A stretch of 64,000 nucleotides of DNA, from assembly GCA_036172665.1 (NCBI GenBank), contig JAYKNF010000083.1:1-64000 (forward strand). The letters are read 5' to 3'. Below the pieces are notes generated by a model. That model searched no databases and was not told the DNA's origin. It was given only the letters and a program-made list of their open reading frames with translations. The translations under genes and the position numbers were made by a program. Of the stretch, positions 12,365 through 26,200 are shown one piece after another (position 1 is the first letter of the stretch; each line of letters starts with the position of its first letter). The stretch comes from Prosopocoilus inquinatus (lineage: Eukaryota > Arthropoda > Insecta > Coleoptera > Lucanidae).

Positions 12365-14450
12365 GGACGCAGCATAAGCTGGAAAGAGTTTTAAACGAAA
12401 CAACACGCATTAGCGTTGTTCCTGTGATGTATCTAATCGATCATTACTCATCTATCACGTTATTTGGCGTTTCGATGGACTCCAGTAACTTTGATGTGAG
12501 ATACGAAGTTCTCGGACGCAGCTGAAGCTGGAAATAGTTTTAAAGGAAACAACACGTATTAGCGTTGTTCCTGTGATGTATCTAATCGATCCTTACTCAT
12601 CTATCATGTTATTTGGCGTTTCGATGGACTCCAGTAGCTCTGATGTGAGATACGACGTTTTCGGACGCAGCAGAAGCTGGAAATAGTTTTAAATGAAACA
12701 ACACGCATTGGCGTTGTTCCTGTGATGTATCTAATCGATCCTTACTCATCTATCATGTTATTTGACGTTTCGATGGACTCTAGTAACTCTGATGTGAGAT
12801 ACGAAGTTTTTGGACGCAGCAGGAGCTAGAAATAGTTTTAAACGAAACAACACGTATTAGCGTTGTTCCTGTGATGTATCTAATCGATCCTTACTCATCT
12901 ATCATGTTATTTTACGTTTGGATGGACTCCAGTAACTCTGATGTGAGATACAAAGTTTTTGGACGCAGCAGGAGCTGGAAATAGTTTTAAACGAAACAAC
13001 ACGTATTAGCGTTGTTCCTGTGATGTATCTAATCGATCCTTACTCATCTATCATGTTATTTGACGTTTGGATGTACTCCAGTATCTCTGATGTGAGATAC
13101 GAACTCTTCGGACGCAGCATAAGCTGGAAAGAGTTTTAAACGAAACAACACGCATTAGCGTTGTTCCTGTGATGTATCTAATCGATCATTACTCATCTAT
13201 CACGTTATTTGGCGTTTCGATGGACTCCAGTAACTCTAATGTGAGAAACGAAATTTTCGGACGCAGTAGAAGCTGGAAATAGTTTTAAATGAAACAACAC
13301 GCATTAGCGTTGTTCCTGTGATGTATCTAATCGATCCTTACTCATCTATCATGTTATTTGACGTTTCGATGGACTCTAGTAACTCTGATGTGAGATACGA
13401 AGTTTTTGGACGCAGCAGGAGCTAGAAATAGTTTTAAACGAAACAACACGTATTAGCGTTGTTCCTGTGATGTATCTAATCGATCCTTACTCATCTATCA
13501 TGTTATTTGACGTTTGGATGGACTCCAGTATCTCTGATGTGAGATACGAAATTTTCGGACGCAGCAGAAGCTGGAAATAGTTTTAAACGAAACAACACGC
13601 ATTAGCGTTGTTCCTGTGATGTATCTAAACAATCCTTACTTATCTAACATGTTATTTGACGTTTGGATGGACTCCAGTAAGTCTGATGTGAGATACAAAG
13701 TTTTTGGACGCAGCAGGAGCTGGAAATAGTTTGAAACGAAACAACACGTATTAGCGTTGTTCCTGAGATGTATCTAATCGATCCTTACTCATTTATCATG
13801 TTATTTGGCGTTTCGATGGACTCCAGTAGCTCTGATATGAGATACGACGTTTTCGGACGCAGCAGTAGCTGGAAATAGTTTTAAAGGAAACAACACGCAT
13901 TAGCGTTGTTCCTGTGATGTATCTAATCGATCCTTACTCATCTATCATGTTATTTGGCGTTTCGATGGACTCCAGTAACATTGATGTGAGATACGAAGTT
14001 CTCGGACGCAGCTGAAGCTGGAAATAGTTTTAAAGGAAACAACACGTACTAGCGTTGTTCCTGTGATGTATCTAATCGATCCTTACTCATCTATCATGTT
14101 ATTTGGCGTTTCGATGGACTCCAGTAGCTCTGATGTGAGATACGACGTTTTCGGACGCAGCAGAAGCTGGAAATAGTTTTAAACGAAACAACACGCATTA
14201 GCGTTGTTCCTGTGATGTATCTAATCGATACTTACTCATCTATCATGTTATTTGACGTTTCGATGGACTCCAGTAACTCTAATGTGAGAAACGAAATTTT
14301 CGGACGCAGCAGAAGCTGGAAATAGTTTTAAACGAAACAACACGCATTAACGTTGTTCCTGTGATGTATCTAATCGATCCTTACTCATCTATCATGTTAT
14401 TTGACGTTTGGTTGGACTCCAGTAAGTCTGATGTGAGATACAAAGTTTTT
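12365..14450 (+). repeat. 14-monomer block, copy a
   Basis: This block is duplicated in tandem with 14451-16834. It opens at a GGACGCAGCATAAGCTGG monomer that carries GGAAAGAG in place of GGAAATAG. The first part matches at +2086 (14 monomers): ATCATTACTCATC at 12440 and 13185 recurs at 14526 and 15271. From about 13238 the offset becomes +2384 (16 monomers), so the second copy holds two extra monomers. Shared rare variants include TCTGATATGAG (13831 and 16215) and GGTTGGACTCC. Confidence 0.88.
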
Positions 14451-16834
14451 GGACGCAGCATAAGCTGGAAAGAGTTTTAAACGAAACAACACGCATTAGC
14501 GTTGTTCCTGTGATGTATCTAATCGATCATTACTCATCTATCACGTTATTTGGCGTTTCGATGGACTCCAGTAACTTTGATGTGAGATACGAAGTTCTCG
14601 GACGCAGCTGAAGCTGGAAATAGTTTTAAAGGAAACAACACGTATTAGCGTTGTTCCTGTGATGTATCTAATCGATCCTTACTCATCTATCATGTTATTT
14701 GGCGTTTCGATGGACTCCAGTAGCTCTGATGTGAGATACGACGTTTTCGGACGCAGCAGAAGCTGGAAATAGTTTTAAATGAAACAACACGCATTAGCGT
14801 TGTTCCTGTGATGTATCTAATCGATCCTTACTCATCTATCATGTTATTTGACGTTTCGATGGACTCTAGTAACTCTGATGTGAGATACGAAGTTTTTGGA
14901 CGCAGCAGGAGCTAGAAATAGTTTTAAACGAAACAACACGTATTAGCGTTGTTCCTGTGATGTATCTAATCGATCCTTACTCATCTATCATGTTATTTTA
15001 CGTTTGGATGGACTCCAGTAACTCTGATGTGAGATACAAAGTTTTTGGACGCAGCAGGAGCTGGAAATAGTTTTAAACGAAACAACACGTATTAGCGTTG
15101 TTCCTGTGATGTATCTAATCGATCCTTACTCATCTATCATGTTATTTGACGTTTGGATGTACTCCAGTATCTCTGATGTGAGATACGAACTCTTCGGACG
15201 CAGCATAAGCTGGAAAGAGTTTTAAACGAAACAACACGCATTAGCGTTGTTCCTGTGATGTATCTAATCGATCATTACTCATCTATCACGTTATTTGGCG
15301 TTTCGATGGACTCCAGTAACTTTGATGTGAGATACGAAGTTCTCGGACGCAGCTGAAGCTGGAAATAGTTTTAAAGGAAACAACACGTATTAGCGTTGTT
15401 CCTGTGATGTATCTAATCGATCCTTACTCATCTATCATGTTATTTGGCGTTTCGATGTACTCCAGTAGCTCTGATGTGAGATACGACGTTTTCGGACGCA
15501 GCAGAAGCTGGAAATAGTTTTAAACGAAACAACACGCATTAGCGTTGTTCCTGTGATGTATCTAATCGATACTTACTCATCTATCATGTTATTTGACGTC
15601 TCGATGGACTCCAGTAACTCTAATGTGAGAAACGAAATTTTCGGACGCAGTAGAAGCTGGAAATAGTTTTAAATGAAACAACACGCATTAGCGTTGTTCC
15701 TGTGATGTATCTAATCGATCCTTACTCATCTATCATGTTATTTGACGTTTCGATGGACTCTAGTAACTCTGATGTGAGATACGAAGTTTTTGGACGCAGC
15801 AGGAGCTAGAAATAGTTTTAAACGAAACAACACGTATTAGCGTTGTTCCTGTGATGTATCTAATCGATCCTTACTCATCTATCATGTTATTTGACGTTTG
15901 GATGGACTCCAGTATCTCTGATGTGAGATACGAAATTTTCGGACGCAGCAGAAGCTGGAAATAGTTTTAAACGAAACAACACGCATTAGCGTTGTTCCTG
16001 TGATGTATCTAAACAATCCTTACTTATCTAACATGTTATTTGACGTTTGGATGGACTCCAGTAAGTCTGATGTGAGATACAAAGTTTTTGGACGCAGCAG
16101 GAGCTGGAAATAGTTTGAAACGAAACAACTCGTATTAGCGTTGTTCCTGAGATGTATCTAATCGATCCTTACTCATTTATCATGTTATTTGGCGTTTCGA
16201 TGGACTCCAGTAGCTCTGATATGAGATACGACGTTTTCGGACGCAGCAGTAGCTGGAAATAGTTTTAAAGGAAACAACACGCATTAGCGTTGTTCCTGTG
16301 ATGTATCTAATCGATCCTTACTCATCTATCATGTTATTTGGCGTTTCGATGGACTCCAGTAACATTGATGTGAGATACGAAGTTCTCGGACGCAGCTGAA
16401 GCTGGAAATAGTTTTAAATTAAACAACACGTACTAGCGTTGTTCCTGTGATGTATCTAATCGATCCTTACTCATCTATCATGTTATTTGGCGTTTCGATG
16501 GACTCCAGTAGCTCTGATGTGAGATACGACGTTTTCGGACGCAGCAGAAGCTGGAAATAGTTTTAAACGAAACAACACGCATTAGCGTTGTTCCTGTGAT
16601 GTATCTAATCGATACTTACTCATCTATCATGTTATTTGACGTTTCGATGGACTCCAGTAACTCTAATGTGAGAAACGAAATTTTCGGACGCAGCAGAAGC
16701 TGGAAATAGTTTTAAACGAAACAACACGCATTAACGTTGTTCCTGTGATGTATCTAATCGATCCTTACTCATCTATCATGTTATTTGACGTTTGGTTGGA
16801 CTCCAGTAACTCTGATGTGAGATACAAAGTTTTT
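14451..16834 (+). repeat. 16-monomer block, copy b
   Basis: This is the tandem partner of 12365-14450 with a two-monomer gain near 15.3-15.6 kb. Private changes include AACAACTCG near 16123 and AAATTAAACAAC near 16415. The match fades at about 16834, where AAGTCTG in copy a corresponds to AACTCTG here. Confidence 0.87.
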
Positions 16835-18639
16835 GGACGCAGCAGAAGCTGGAAATAGTTTTGAACGAAACAACACGTATTAGCGTTGTTCCTGTGATGT
16901 ATCTAAACGATCCTTACTTATCTAACATGTTATTTGACGTTTGGATGGACTCCAGTAAGTCTGATGTGAGATACAAAGTTTTTGGACGCAGCAGGAGCTG
17001 GAAATAGTTTTAAATGAAACAACACGTATTAGCGTTGTTCCTGTGATGTATCTAATCGATCCTTACTCATCTATCATGTTATTTGGCGTTTCGATGGACT
17101 CCAGTAGCTCTGATGTGAGATACGACGTTTTCGGACGCAGCAGAAGCTGGAAATAGTTTTAAACTAAACAACACGCATTAGCGTTGTTCCTGTGATGTAT
17201 CTAATCGATCCTTACTCATCTGTCATGTTATTTGACGTTTGGATGGACTCCAGTATCTCTGATGTGAGATACGATATCTTCGGACGCAGCATAAGCTGGA
17301 AATAGTTTTAAACGAAACAACACGCATTAGCGTTGCTCCTGTGATGTATCTAATCGATCCTTACTTATCTAACATGTTATTTGACGTTTCGATGGACTCA
17401 AGTAACTCTGATGTGAGATACGATGTTTTCGGACGCAGCAGAAGCTGGAAATAGTTTTAAACGAAACAACACGCATTAGCGATGTTCCTGTGATGTATCT
17501 AATCGATCCTTACTCATCTATCATGTTATTTTACGTTTGGATGGACTCCAGTAACTCTGATGTGAGATACAAAGTTTTTGGACGCAGCAGGAGCTGGAAA
17601 TAGTTTTAAACGAAACAACACGTATTAGCGTTGTTCCTGTGATGTATCTAATCGATCCTTACTCATCTATCATGTTATTTGACGTTTGGATGTACTCCAG
17701 TATCTCTGATGTAAGATACGAAATCTTCGGACGCAGCATAAGCTGGAAATAGTTTTAAACGAAACAACACGCATTAGCGTTGTTCCTGTGATGTATCTAA
17801 TCGATCCTTACTCATCTATCATGTTATTTGGCGTTTCGATGGACTCCAGTAACTTTGATGTTAGATACGAAGTTCTCGGACGCAGCTGAAGCTAGAAATA
17901 GTTTCAAACGAAACAACACGTATTAGCGTTGTTCCTGTGCTGTATCTAATCGATCCTTACTTATCTATCATGTTATTTGACGTTTCGATGCACTCCAGTA
18001 ACTCTGATGTGAGATACGACGTTTTCGGACGCAGCAGAAGCTGGAAATAGTTTTAAACGAAACAACGCGTATTAGCGTTGTTCCTGTGATGTATCTAATC
18101 GATCCTTACTCATCTATCATGTTATTTGACGTTTGGATGGACTCCAGTAACTCTGATGTGAGATACAAAGTTTTTGGACGCAGCAGAAGCTGGAAATAGT
18201 TTAGAACGAAAAAACACGTATTAGCGTTGTTCCTGTGATGTATCTAATCGATCCTTACTTAGCTACTATGTTATTTGACGTTTCGATGGACTCCAGTAAC
18301 TCTAATGTGAGATACGAAATTTTCGGACGCAGCAGCAGCTGGAAATAGTTTTAAACGAAACAACACATATTAGCGTTGTTCCTGTCATGTAACTAATCGA
18401 TCCTTACTCATCTATCATGTTATTTGGCGTTTGGACGGACTCCAGTAACTCTGATTAGAGATACAAAGTTCTCGGACGCAGTAGAAGCTGGAAATAGTTT
18501 TGAACGAAACAACACGTATTAGCGTTGTTCCTGTGATGTATCTAAACGATCCTTACTTATCTAACATGTTATTTGGCGTTTCGATGGACTCCAGTAACTT
18601 TGATGTGAGATACGAAGTTCTCGGACGCAGCAGAAGCTG
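16835..18639 (+). repeat. Monomers including the undeleted relative of the 11-bp-loss unit
   Basis: About 17.2-18.05 kb matches 7.67-8.5 kb at an offset of 9525 bp (64 monomers minus 11). Shared markers are GATATCTTCGG, GTTGCTCCTG, CTCAAGTAAC and GAAGCTAGAAATAG. Here the monomer at about 17288 keeps the full CAGCATAAGCTGGAAATAG, so it shows the state before the 11-bp loss. The rest is ordinary 149-bp monomers and ends with two AGAACG monomers 447 bp apart (18203 and 18650). Confidence 0.83.
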
Positions 18640-21600
18640 GAAATAGTTTAGAACGAAAAAACACGTATTAGCGTTGTTCCTGTGATGTATCTAATCGATC
18701 CTTACTTAGCTACTATGTTATTTGACGTTTCGATGGACTCCAGTAACTCTAATGTGAGATACGAAATTTTCGGACGCAGCAGCAGCTGGAAATAGTTTTA
18801 AACGAAACAACACATATTAGCGTTGTTCCTGTGATGTAACTAATCGATCCTTACTCATCTATCATGTTATTTGACGTTTGGACGGACTCCAGTAACTCTG
18901 ATGAGAGATACGACGTTTTTGGACGCAGCAGGAGCTGGAAATAGTTTTAAATGAAACAACACGTATTAGCGTTGTTCCTGTGCTGTATCTAATCAATCCT
19001 TACTCATCTAACATGTTATTTGGCGTTTCGATGGACTCCAGTAACTTTGATGTGAGATACGAAGTTCTCGGACGCAGCTGAAGCTGGAAATTGTTTTAAG
19101 CGAAACAACACGTATTAGCGTTGTTCCTGTGATGTATCTAATCGATCCTTACTCATCTATCATGTTATTTGTCGTTTCGATGGACTCCAGTAGCTCTGAT
19201 GTGAGATACGACGTTTTCGGACGCAGCAGAAGCTGGAAATAGTTTTAAACGAAACAACACGCATTAGCGTTGTTCCTGTGATGTATCTAATCGATCCTTA
19301 CTCATCTAACATGTTATTTGGCGTTTCGATGGACTCCAGTAACTTTGATGTGAGATACGAAGTTCTCGGACGCAGCTGAAGCTGGAAATTGTTTTAAGCG
19401 AAACAACACGTATTAGCGTTGTTCCTGTGATGTATCTAATCGATCCTTACTCATCTATCATGTTATTTGACGTTTGGATGGGCTCCAGTAACTCTGAAGT
19501 GAGATACGAAGTTCTCGGACGCAGCTGAAGCTGGAAATAGTTTTAAACGAAACAACACGCATTAGCGTTGTTCCTGTGATGTATCTAATCGATCCTTACT
19601 CATCTATCATGTTATTTGACGTTTGGATGGACTCCAGTAACTCTGATGTGAGATACGAAATTATCGGACGCAGCAGAAGCTGGAAATAGTTTTAAATGAA
19701 ACAACACGCATTAGCGTTGTTCCTGTGATGTATCTAATCGATCCTTACTCACCTATCATGTTATTTGACGTTTGGATGGGCTCCAGTAACTCTGAAGTGA
19801 GATACGAAGTTCTCGGACGCAGCTGAAGCTGGAAATAGTTTTAAACGAAACAACACGCATTAGCGTTGTTCCTGTGATGTATCTAATCGATACTTACTCA
19901 TCTATCATGTTATTTGACGTTTCGATGGACTCCAGTAACTCTAATGTGAGAAACGAAATTTTCGGACGCAGCAGAAGCTGGAAATAGTTTTAAACGAAAC
20001 AACACGCATTAGCGTTGTTCCTGTGATGTATCTAATCGATCCTTACTCATCTATCATGTTATTTGACGTTTGGATGGACTCCAGTAACTCTGATGTGAGA
20101 TACGAAATTATCGGACGCAGCAGAAGCTGGAAATAGTTTTAAATGAAACAACACGCATTAGCGTTGTTCCTGTGATGTATCTAATCGATACTTACTCATC
20201 TATCATGTTATTTGGCGTTTCGATGGACTCCAGTAGCTCTGATGTGAGATACGACGTTTTCGGACGCAGCAGAAGCTGGAAATAGTTTTAAACGAAACAA
20301 CACGCATTAGCGTTGTGCCTGTGATGTATCTAATCGATCCTTACTCATCTATCATGTTATTTGACGTTTCGATGGACTCTAGTAACTCTGATGTGATATA
20401 CGAAGTTTTTGGACGCAGCAGGAGCTAGAAATAGTTTTAAACGAAACAACACGTATTAGCGTTGTTCCTGTGATGTATCTAATCGATCCTTACTCATCTA
20501 TCATGTTATTTGACGTTTGGATGGACTCCAGTATCTCTGATGTGAGATACGAAATTTTCGGACGCAGCAGAAGCTGGTAATAGTTTTAAACGAAACAACA
20601 CGCATTAGCGTTGTTCCTGTGATGTATCTAAACAATCCTTACTTATCTAACATGTTATTTGACGTTTGGATGGACTCCAGTAAGTCTGATGTGAGATACA
20701 AAGTTTTTGGACGCAGCAGTAGCTGGAAATAGTTTAGAACGAAAAAGCACGTATTAGCGTTGTTCCTGTGATGTATCTAATCGATCCTTACTTAGCTACT
20801 ATGTTATTTGACGTTTCGATGGACTCCAGTAACTCTAATGTGAGATACGAAATTTTCGGACGCAGCAGCAGCTGGAAATAGTTTTAAACGAAACAACACA
20901 TATTAGCGTTGTTCCTGTGATGTAACTAATCGATCCTTACTCACCTATCATGTTATTTGACGTTTGGATGGGCTCCAGTAACTCTGAAGTGAGATACGAA
21001 GTTCTCGGACGCAGCTGAAGCTGGAAATAGTTTTAAACGAAACAACACGCATTAGCGTTGTTCCTGTGATGTATCTAATCGATCCTTACTCATCTATCAT
21101 GTTATTTGACGTTTGGATGGACTCCAGTAAGTCTGATGTGAGATACAAAGTTTTTGGACGCAGCAGGAGCTAGAAATAGTTTTAAACGAAACAACACGTA
21201 TTAGCGTTGTTCCTGTGCTGTATCTAATCGATCCTTACTCATCTATCATCTTATTTGGCGTTTCGATGGACTCCAGTAGCTCTGATGTGAGATACGACGT
21301 TTTCGGACGCAGCAGAAGCTGGAAATAGTTTTAAACGAAACAACACGCATTAGCGTTGTTCCTGTGATGTATCTAATCGATCCTTACTCACCTATCATGT
21401 TATTTGACGTTTGGATGGGCTCCAGTAACTCTGAAGTGAGATACGAAGTTCTCGGACGCATCTGAAGCTGGAAATAGTTTTAAACGAAACAACACGCATT
21501 AGCGTTGTTCCTGTGATGTATCTAATCGATACTTACTCATCTATCATGTTATTTGACGTTTCGATGGACTCCAGTAACTCTAATGTGAGAAACGAAATTT

Positions 21601-24450
21601 TCGGACGCAGCAGAAGCTGGAAATAGTTTTAAACGAAACAACACGCATTAGCGTTGTTCCTGTGATGTATCTAATCGATCCTTACTCATCTATCATGTTA
21701 TTTGACGTTTGGATGGACTCCAGTAACTCTGATGTGAGATACGAAATTATCGGACGCAGCAGAAGCTGGAAATAGTTTTAAATGAAACAACACGCATTAG
21801 CGTTGTTCCTGTGATGTATCTAATCGATACTTACTCATCTATCATGTTATTTGGCGTTTCGATGGACTCCAGTAGCTCTGATGTGAGATACGACGTTTTC
21901 GGACGCAGCAGAAGCTGGAAATAGTTTTAAACGAAACAACACGCATTAGCGTTGTTCCTGTGATGTATCTAATCGATCCTTACTCATCTATCATGTTATT
22001 TGACGTTTGGATGGACTCCAGTAACTCTGATGTGAGATACGAAATTATCGGACGCAGCAGAAGCTGGAAATAGTTTTAAATGAAACAACACGCATTAGCG
22101 TTGTGCCTGTGATGTATCTAATCGATCCTTACTCATCTATCATGTTATTTGACGTTTCGATGGACTCTAGTAACTCTGATGTGATATACGAAGTTTTTGG
22201 ACGCAGCAGGAGCTAGAAATAGTTTTAAACGAAACAACACGTATTAGCGTTGTTCCTGTGATGTATCTAATCGATCCTTACTCATCTATCATGTTATTTG
22301 ACGTTTGGATGGACTCCAGTAAGTCTGATGTGAGATACAAAGTTTTTGGACGCAGCAGGAGCTAGAAATAGTTTTAAACGAAACAACACGTACTAGCGTT
22401 GTTCCTGTGCTGTATCTAATCGATCCTTACTCATCTATCATCTTATTTGGCGTTTCGATGGACTCCAGTAGCTCTGATGTGAGATACGACGTTTTCGGAC
22501 GCAGCAGAAGCTGGAAATAGTTTTAAACGAAACAACACGCATTAGCGTTGTTCCTGTGATGTATCTAATCGATCCTTACTCATCTATCATGTTATTTGAC
22601 GTTTGGATGGACTCCAGTAACTCTGATGTGAGATACGAAATTATCGGACGCAGCAGAAGCTGGAAATAGTTTTAAATGAAACAACACGCATTAGCGTTGT
22701 GCCTGTGATGTATCTAATCGATCCTTACTCATCTATCATGTTATTTGACGTTTCGATGGACTCTAGTAACTCTGATGTGATATACGAAGTTTTTGGACGC
22801 AGCAGGAGCTAGAAATAGTTTTAAACGAAACAACACGTATTAGCGTTGTTCCTGTGATGTATCTAATCGATCCTTACTCATCTATCATGTTATTTGACGT
22901 TTGGACGGACTCCAGTAACTCTGATGTGAGATACAAAGTTATCGGACGCAGCAGAAGCTGGAAATAGTTTTAAACGAAACAACACGCATTAGCGTTGTTC
23001 CTGTGATGTATCTAATCGATCCTTACTCATCTATCATGTTATTTGACGTTTGGACGGACTCCAGTAACTCTGATGTGAGATACAAAGTTATCGGACGCAG
23101 CAGAAGCTGGAAATTGTTTTAAACGAAACAACACGTATTAGCGTTGTTCCTGTGATGTATCTAATCGATCCTTACTCATCTATCATGTTATTTGACGTTT
23201 GGATGGGCTCCAGTAACTCTGAAGTGAGATACGAAGTTATCGGACGCAGCAGAAGCTGGAAATAGTTTTAAACGAAACAACACGTATTAGCGTTGTTCCT
23301 GTGATGTATCTAATTGATCCTTACTCATCTATCATGTTATTTGACGTTTGGATGGACTCCAGTAACTCTGATGTGAGATACAAAGTTTTTGGACGCAGCA
23401 GAAGCTGGAAATAGTTTTGAACGAAACAACACGTATTAGCGTTGTTCCTGTGATGTATCTAATCGATCCCTACTTAGCTACTATGTTATTTGACGTTTCG
23501 ATGGACTCCAGTAACTCTAATGTGAGATACGAAATTTTCGGACGCAGCAGCAGCTGGAAATAGTTTTAAACGAAACAACACATATTAGCGTTGTTCCTGT
23601 GATGTAACTAATCGATCCTTACTCATCTATCATGTTATTTGACGTTTGGACGGACTCCAGTAACTCTGATGAGAGATACAAAGTTCTCGGACGCAGTAGA
23701 AGCTGGAAATAGTTTTGAACGAAACAACACGTATTAGCGTTGTTCCTGTGATGTATCTAAACGATTCTTACTTATCTAACATGTTATTTGACGTTTGGAT
23801 GGACTCCAGTAAGTCTGATGTGAGATACAAAGTTTTTGGACGCAGCAGGAGCTGGAAATAGTTTTAAACGAAACAACACGTATCAGCGTTGTTCCTGTGC
23901 TGTATCTAATCGATCCTTACTAATCTGTCATGTTATTTGGCGTTTCGATGGACTCCAGTAGCTCTGATGTGAGATACGACGTTTTCGGACGCAGCAGAAG
24001 CTCTAAATAGCTTTAAAAGAAACAACACGCATTAGCGTTGTTCCTGTGATGTATCTAATCGATCCTTACTCATCTATCATGTTATTTGGCGTTTCGATGG
24101 ACTCCAGTAACTTTGATGTGAGATACGAAGTTCTCGGACGCAGCTGAAGCTGGAAATAGTTTTAAATGAAACAACACGTATTAGCGTTGTTCCTGTGATG
24201 TATCTAATCGATCCTTACTCATCTATCATGTTATTTGGCGTTTCGATGGACTCCAGTAACTTTGATGTGAGATACGAAGTTCTCGGACGCAGCTGAAGCT
24301 GGAAATAGTTTTAAACGAAACAACACGTATTAGCGTTGTTCCTGTGATGTATCTAATCGATCCTTACTTATCTATCATGTTATTTGACGTTTCGATGGAC
24401 TCCAGTAACTATGATGTGAGATACAAAATTTTCGGACGCAGCAGAAGCTG
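18640..24450 (+). repeat. Left arm of a 5.8-kb inverted repeat
   Basis: This stretch is the reverse complement of 34970-40780. Paired positions always sum to 59,421. Examples are AGAACG at 18650 with CGTTCT ending at 40771, TGATATACG at 20394 with 39027, CTGGTAAT at 20574 with 38847, TCTGAAGCTG at 21461 with 37960, and CTCTAAATAG at 24001 with 35420. Several of these are rare or private variants, which shows common descent. One subtype is missing here just upstream of 20313 and one hybrid monomer is extra near 18.96 kb; the two cancel. Outer and inner limits are where the pairing breaks (about 18.64 and 24.45 kb). Confidence 0.92.
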
Positions 24451-25370
24451 GAAATAGTTTTAAACGAAACAACACGCATTAGCGTTGTTCCTGTGATGTA
24501 CCTAATCGATCCTTACTCATCTGTCCTGTTATTTGGCGTTTCGATGGACTCCAGTAACTCTGATGTGAGATACGAAATTTTCGGACGCAGCAGAAGCTGG
24601 AAATAGTTTTGAACGAAACAACACGCATTAGCGTTGTTCCTGTGATGTATCTAAACGATCCTTACTTATCTATCATGTTATTTGATATTACGATGGACTC
24701 CAGTAACTCTGATGTGAGATAAGAAGTTTTCGAACGCAGCAGAAGCTGGAAATAGTTTTAAGCGAAACAACACGTATTAGCGTTGTTCCTGTGATGTATC
24801 TAATCGATCCTTACTCATCTATCATGTTATTTGACGTTTGAATGGACTCTAGTAACTCTGGTGTGAGATACAAATTTCTCGGACGCAGCAGAAGCTGGAA
24901 ATAGTTTTGAACGAAACAACACGTATTAGCGTTGTTCCTGTGATGTATCTAATCGATCCTTACTCATCTATCATGTTATTTGACGTTTGGACGGACTCCA
25001 GTAACTCTGATGTGAGATACAAAGTTATCGGACGCAGCAGAAGCTGGAAATAGTTTTAAACGATACAACACGTATTAGCGTTGTTCCTGTGATGTATCTA
25101 ATTGATCCTTACTCATCTATCATGTTATTTGACGTTTGGATGGACTCCAGTAACTCTGATGTGAGATACAAAGTTTTTGGACGCAGCAGAAGCTGGAAAT
25201 AGTTTTGAACGAAACAACACGTATTAGCGTTGTTCCTGTTATGTATCTAATCGATCCCTACTTAGCTACTATGTTATTTGACGTTTCGATGGACTCCAGT
25301 AACTCTGATGTGAGATACGAAATTTTCGGACGCAGCAGAAGCTGGAAATAGTTTTAAATGAAACAACACG

Positions 25371-25446
25371 CATTAGCGTTGTTCCTGTGATGTATGTAAT
25401 CGATCCTTACTCATCTATCATGTTATTTGACGTTTCAAACAACACG
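25371..25446 (+). repeat. Truncated 76-bp monomer (73-bp loss)
   Basis: The element CATTAGCGTT at 25371 is followed by TATTAGCGTT only 76 bp later (25447). GACGTTTC ends at 25436 and is joined directly to AAACAACACG, skipping 73 bp that include GGACTCCAG, GCAGCAG and GGAAATAG. I see no obvious microhomology at the join. Confidence 0.9.
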
Positions 25447-26147
25447 TATTAGCGTTGTTCCTGTGCTGTATCTAATCGATCCTTACTCATCTATCATGTT
25501 ATTTGGCGTTTCGATGGACTCCAGTAACTATGATGTGAGATACGAAATTTTCGGACGCAGCAGAAGCTGGAAATAGTTTTAAACGAAACAACACGCATTA
25601 GCGTTGTTCCTGTGATGTATCTAATCGATCCTTACTCATCTGTCATGTTATTTGACGTTTCGATGGACTCTAGTAACTCTGATGTGAGATACGAAGTTTT
25701 TGGACGCAGCAAGAGCTGGAAATAATTTTAAACGAAACAACACGTATTAGCGTTATTCCTGTGATGTATCTAATCGATCCTTACTCATCTATCATGTTAT
25801 TTGACGTTTGGATGGACTCCAGTATCTCTGATGTGAGATACGAAATTTTCGGACGCAGCAGAAGCTGGAAATAGTTTAAAACGAAACAACACGCATTAGC
25901 GTTGTTCCTGTGATGTATCTAAACGATCCTTACTTATCTAACATGTTATTTGACGTTTGGATGGACTCCAGTAAGTCTGATGTAGGATACAAAGTCCTCG
26001 GAAGCAGCAGAAGCTGGAAATAGTTTTAAACGAAACAACACGCATTAGCGTTGTTCCTGTGATGTATCTAATCGATCCTTACTCATCTATCATGTTATTT
26101 GGCGTTTCGATGGACTCCAGTAACTCTGATGTGAGATACGACGTTTC

Positions 26148-26197
26148 GGACGCAGCAGCAGCTGGAAATAGTTTTAAACGAAAGAAACGAAATTTTC
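26148..26197 (+). repeat. Truncated 50-bp monomer (99-bp loss)
   Basis: GGACGCAG recurs at 26148 and 26198, 50 bp apart instead of 149. TTTTAAACGAAA is joined to GAAACGAAATTTTCGG with at most one base of overlap. Just before it, ACGTTTCGG lacks one T of the usual ACGTTTTCGG. Together the two events keep a frame open and create the 103-codon frame at 26059-26370. Confidence 0.9.
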
Positions 26198-26200
26198 GGA

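Larger units (their letters stand above)
24451..26200 (+). repeat. Degenerate satellite stretch with truncated monomers
   Basis: Monomers here carry more private changes than their neighbours, for example GTACCTAATCG near 24498, TGTCCTGTT near 24522, TGATATTACG near 24683, a TTCGAACGC near 24730 and AATAATTTTAAACG near 25721. Both truncated monomers of the window also fall here. The stretch lies just inside the inner limit of the left inverted-repeat arm. It reads as an older, less homogenised segment or a repair scar. Confidence 0.75.
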
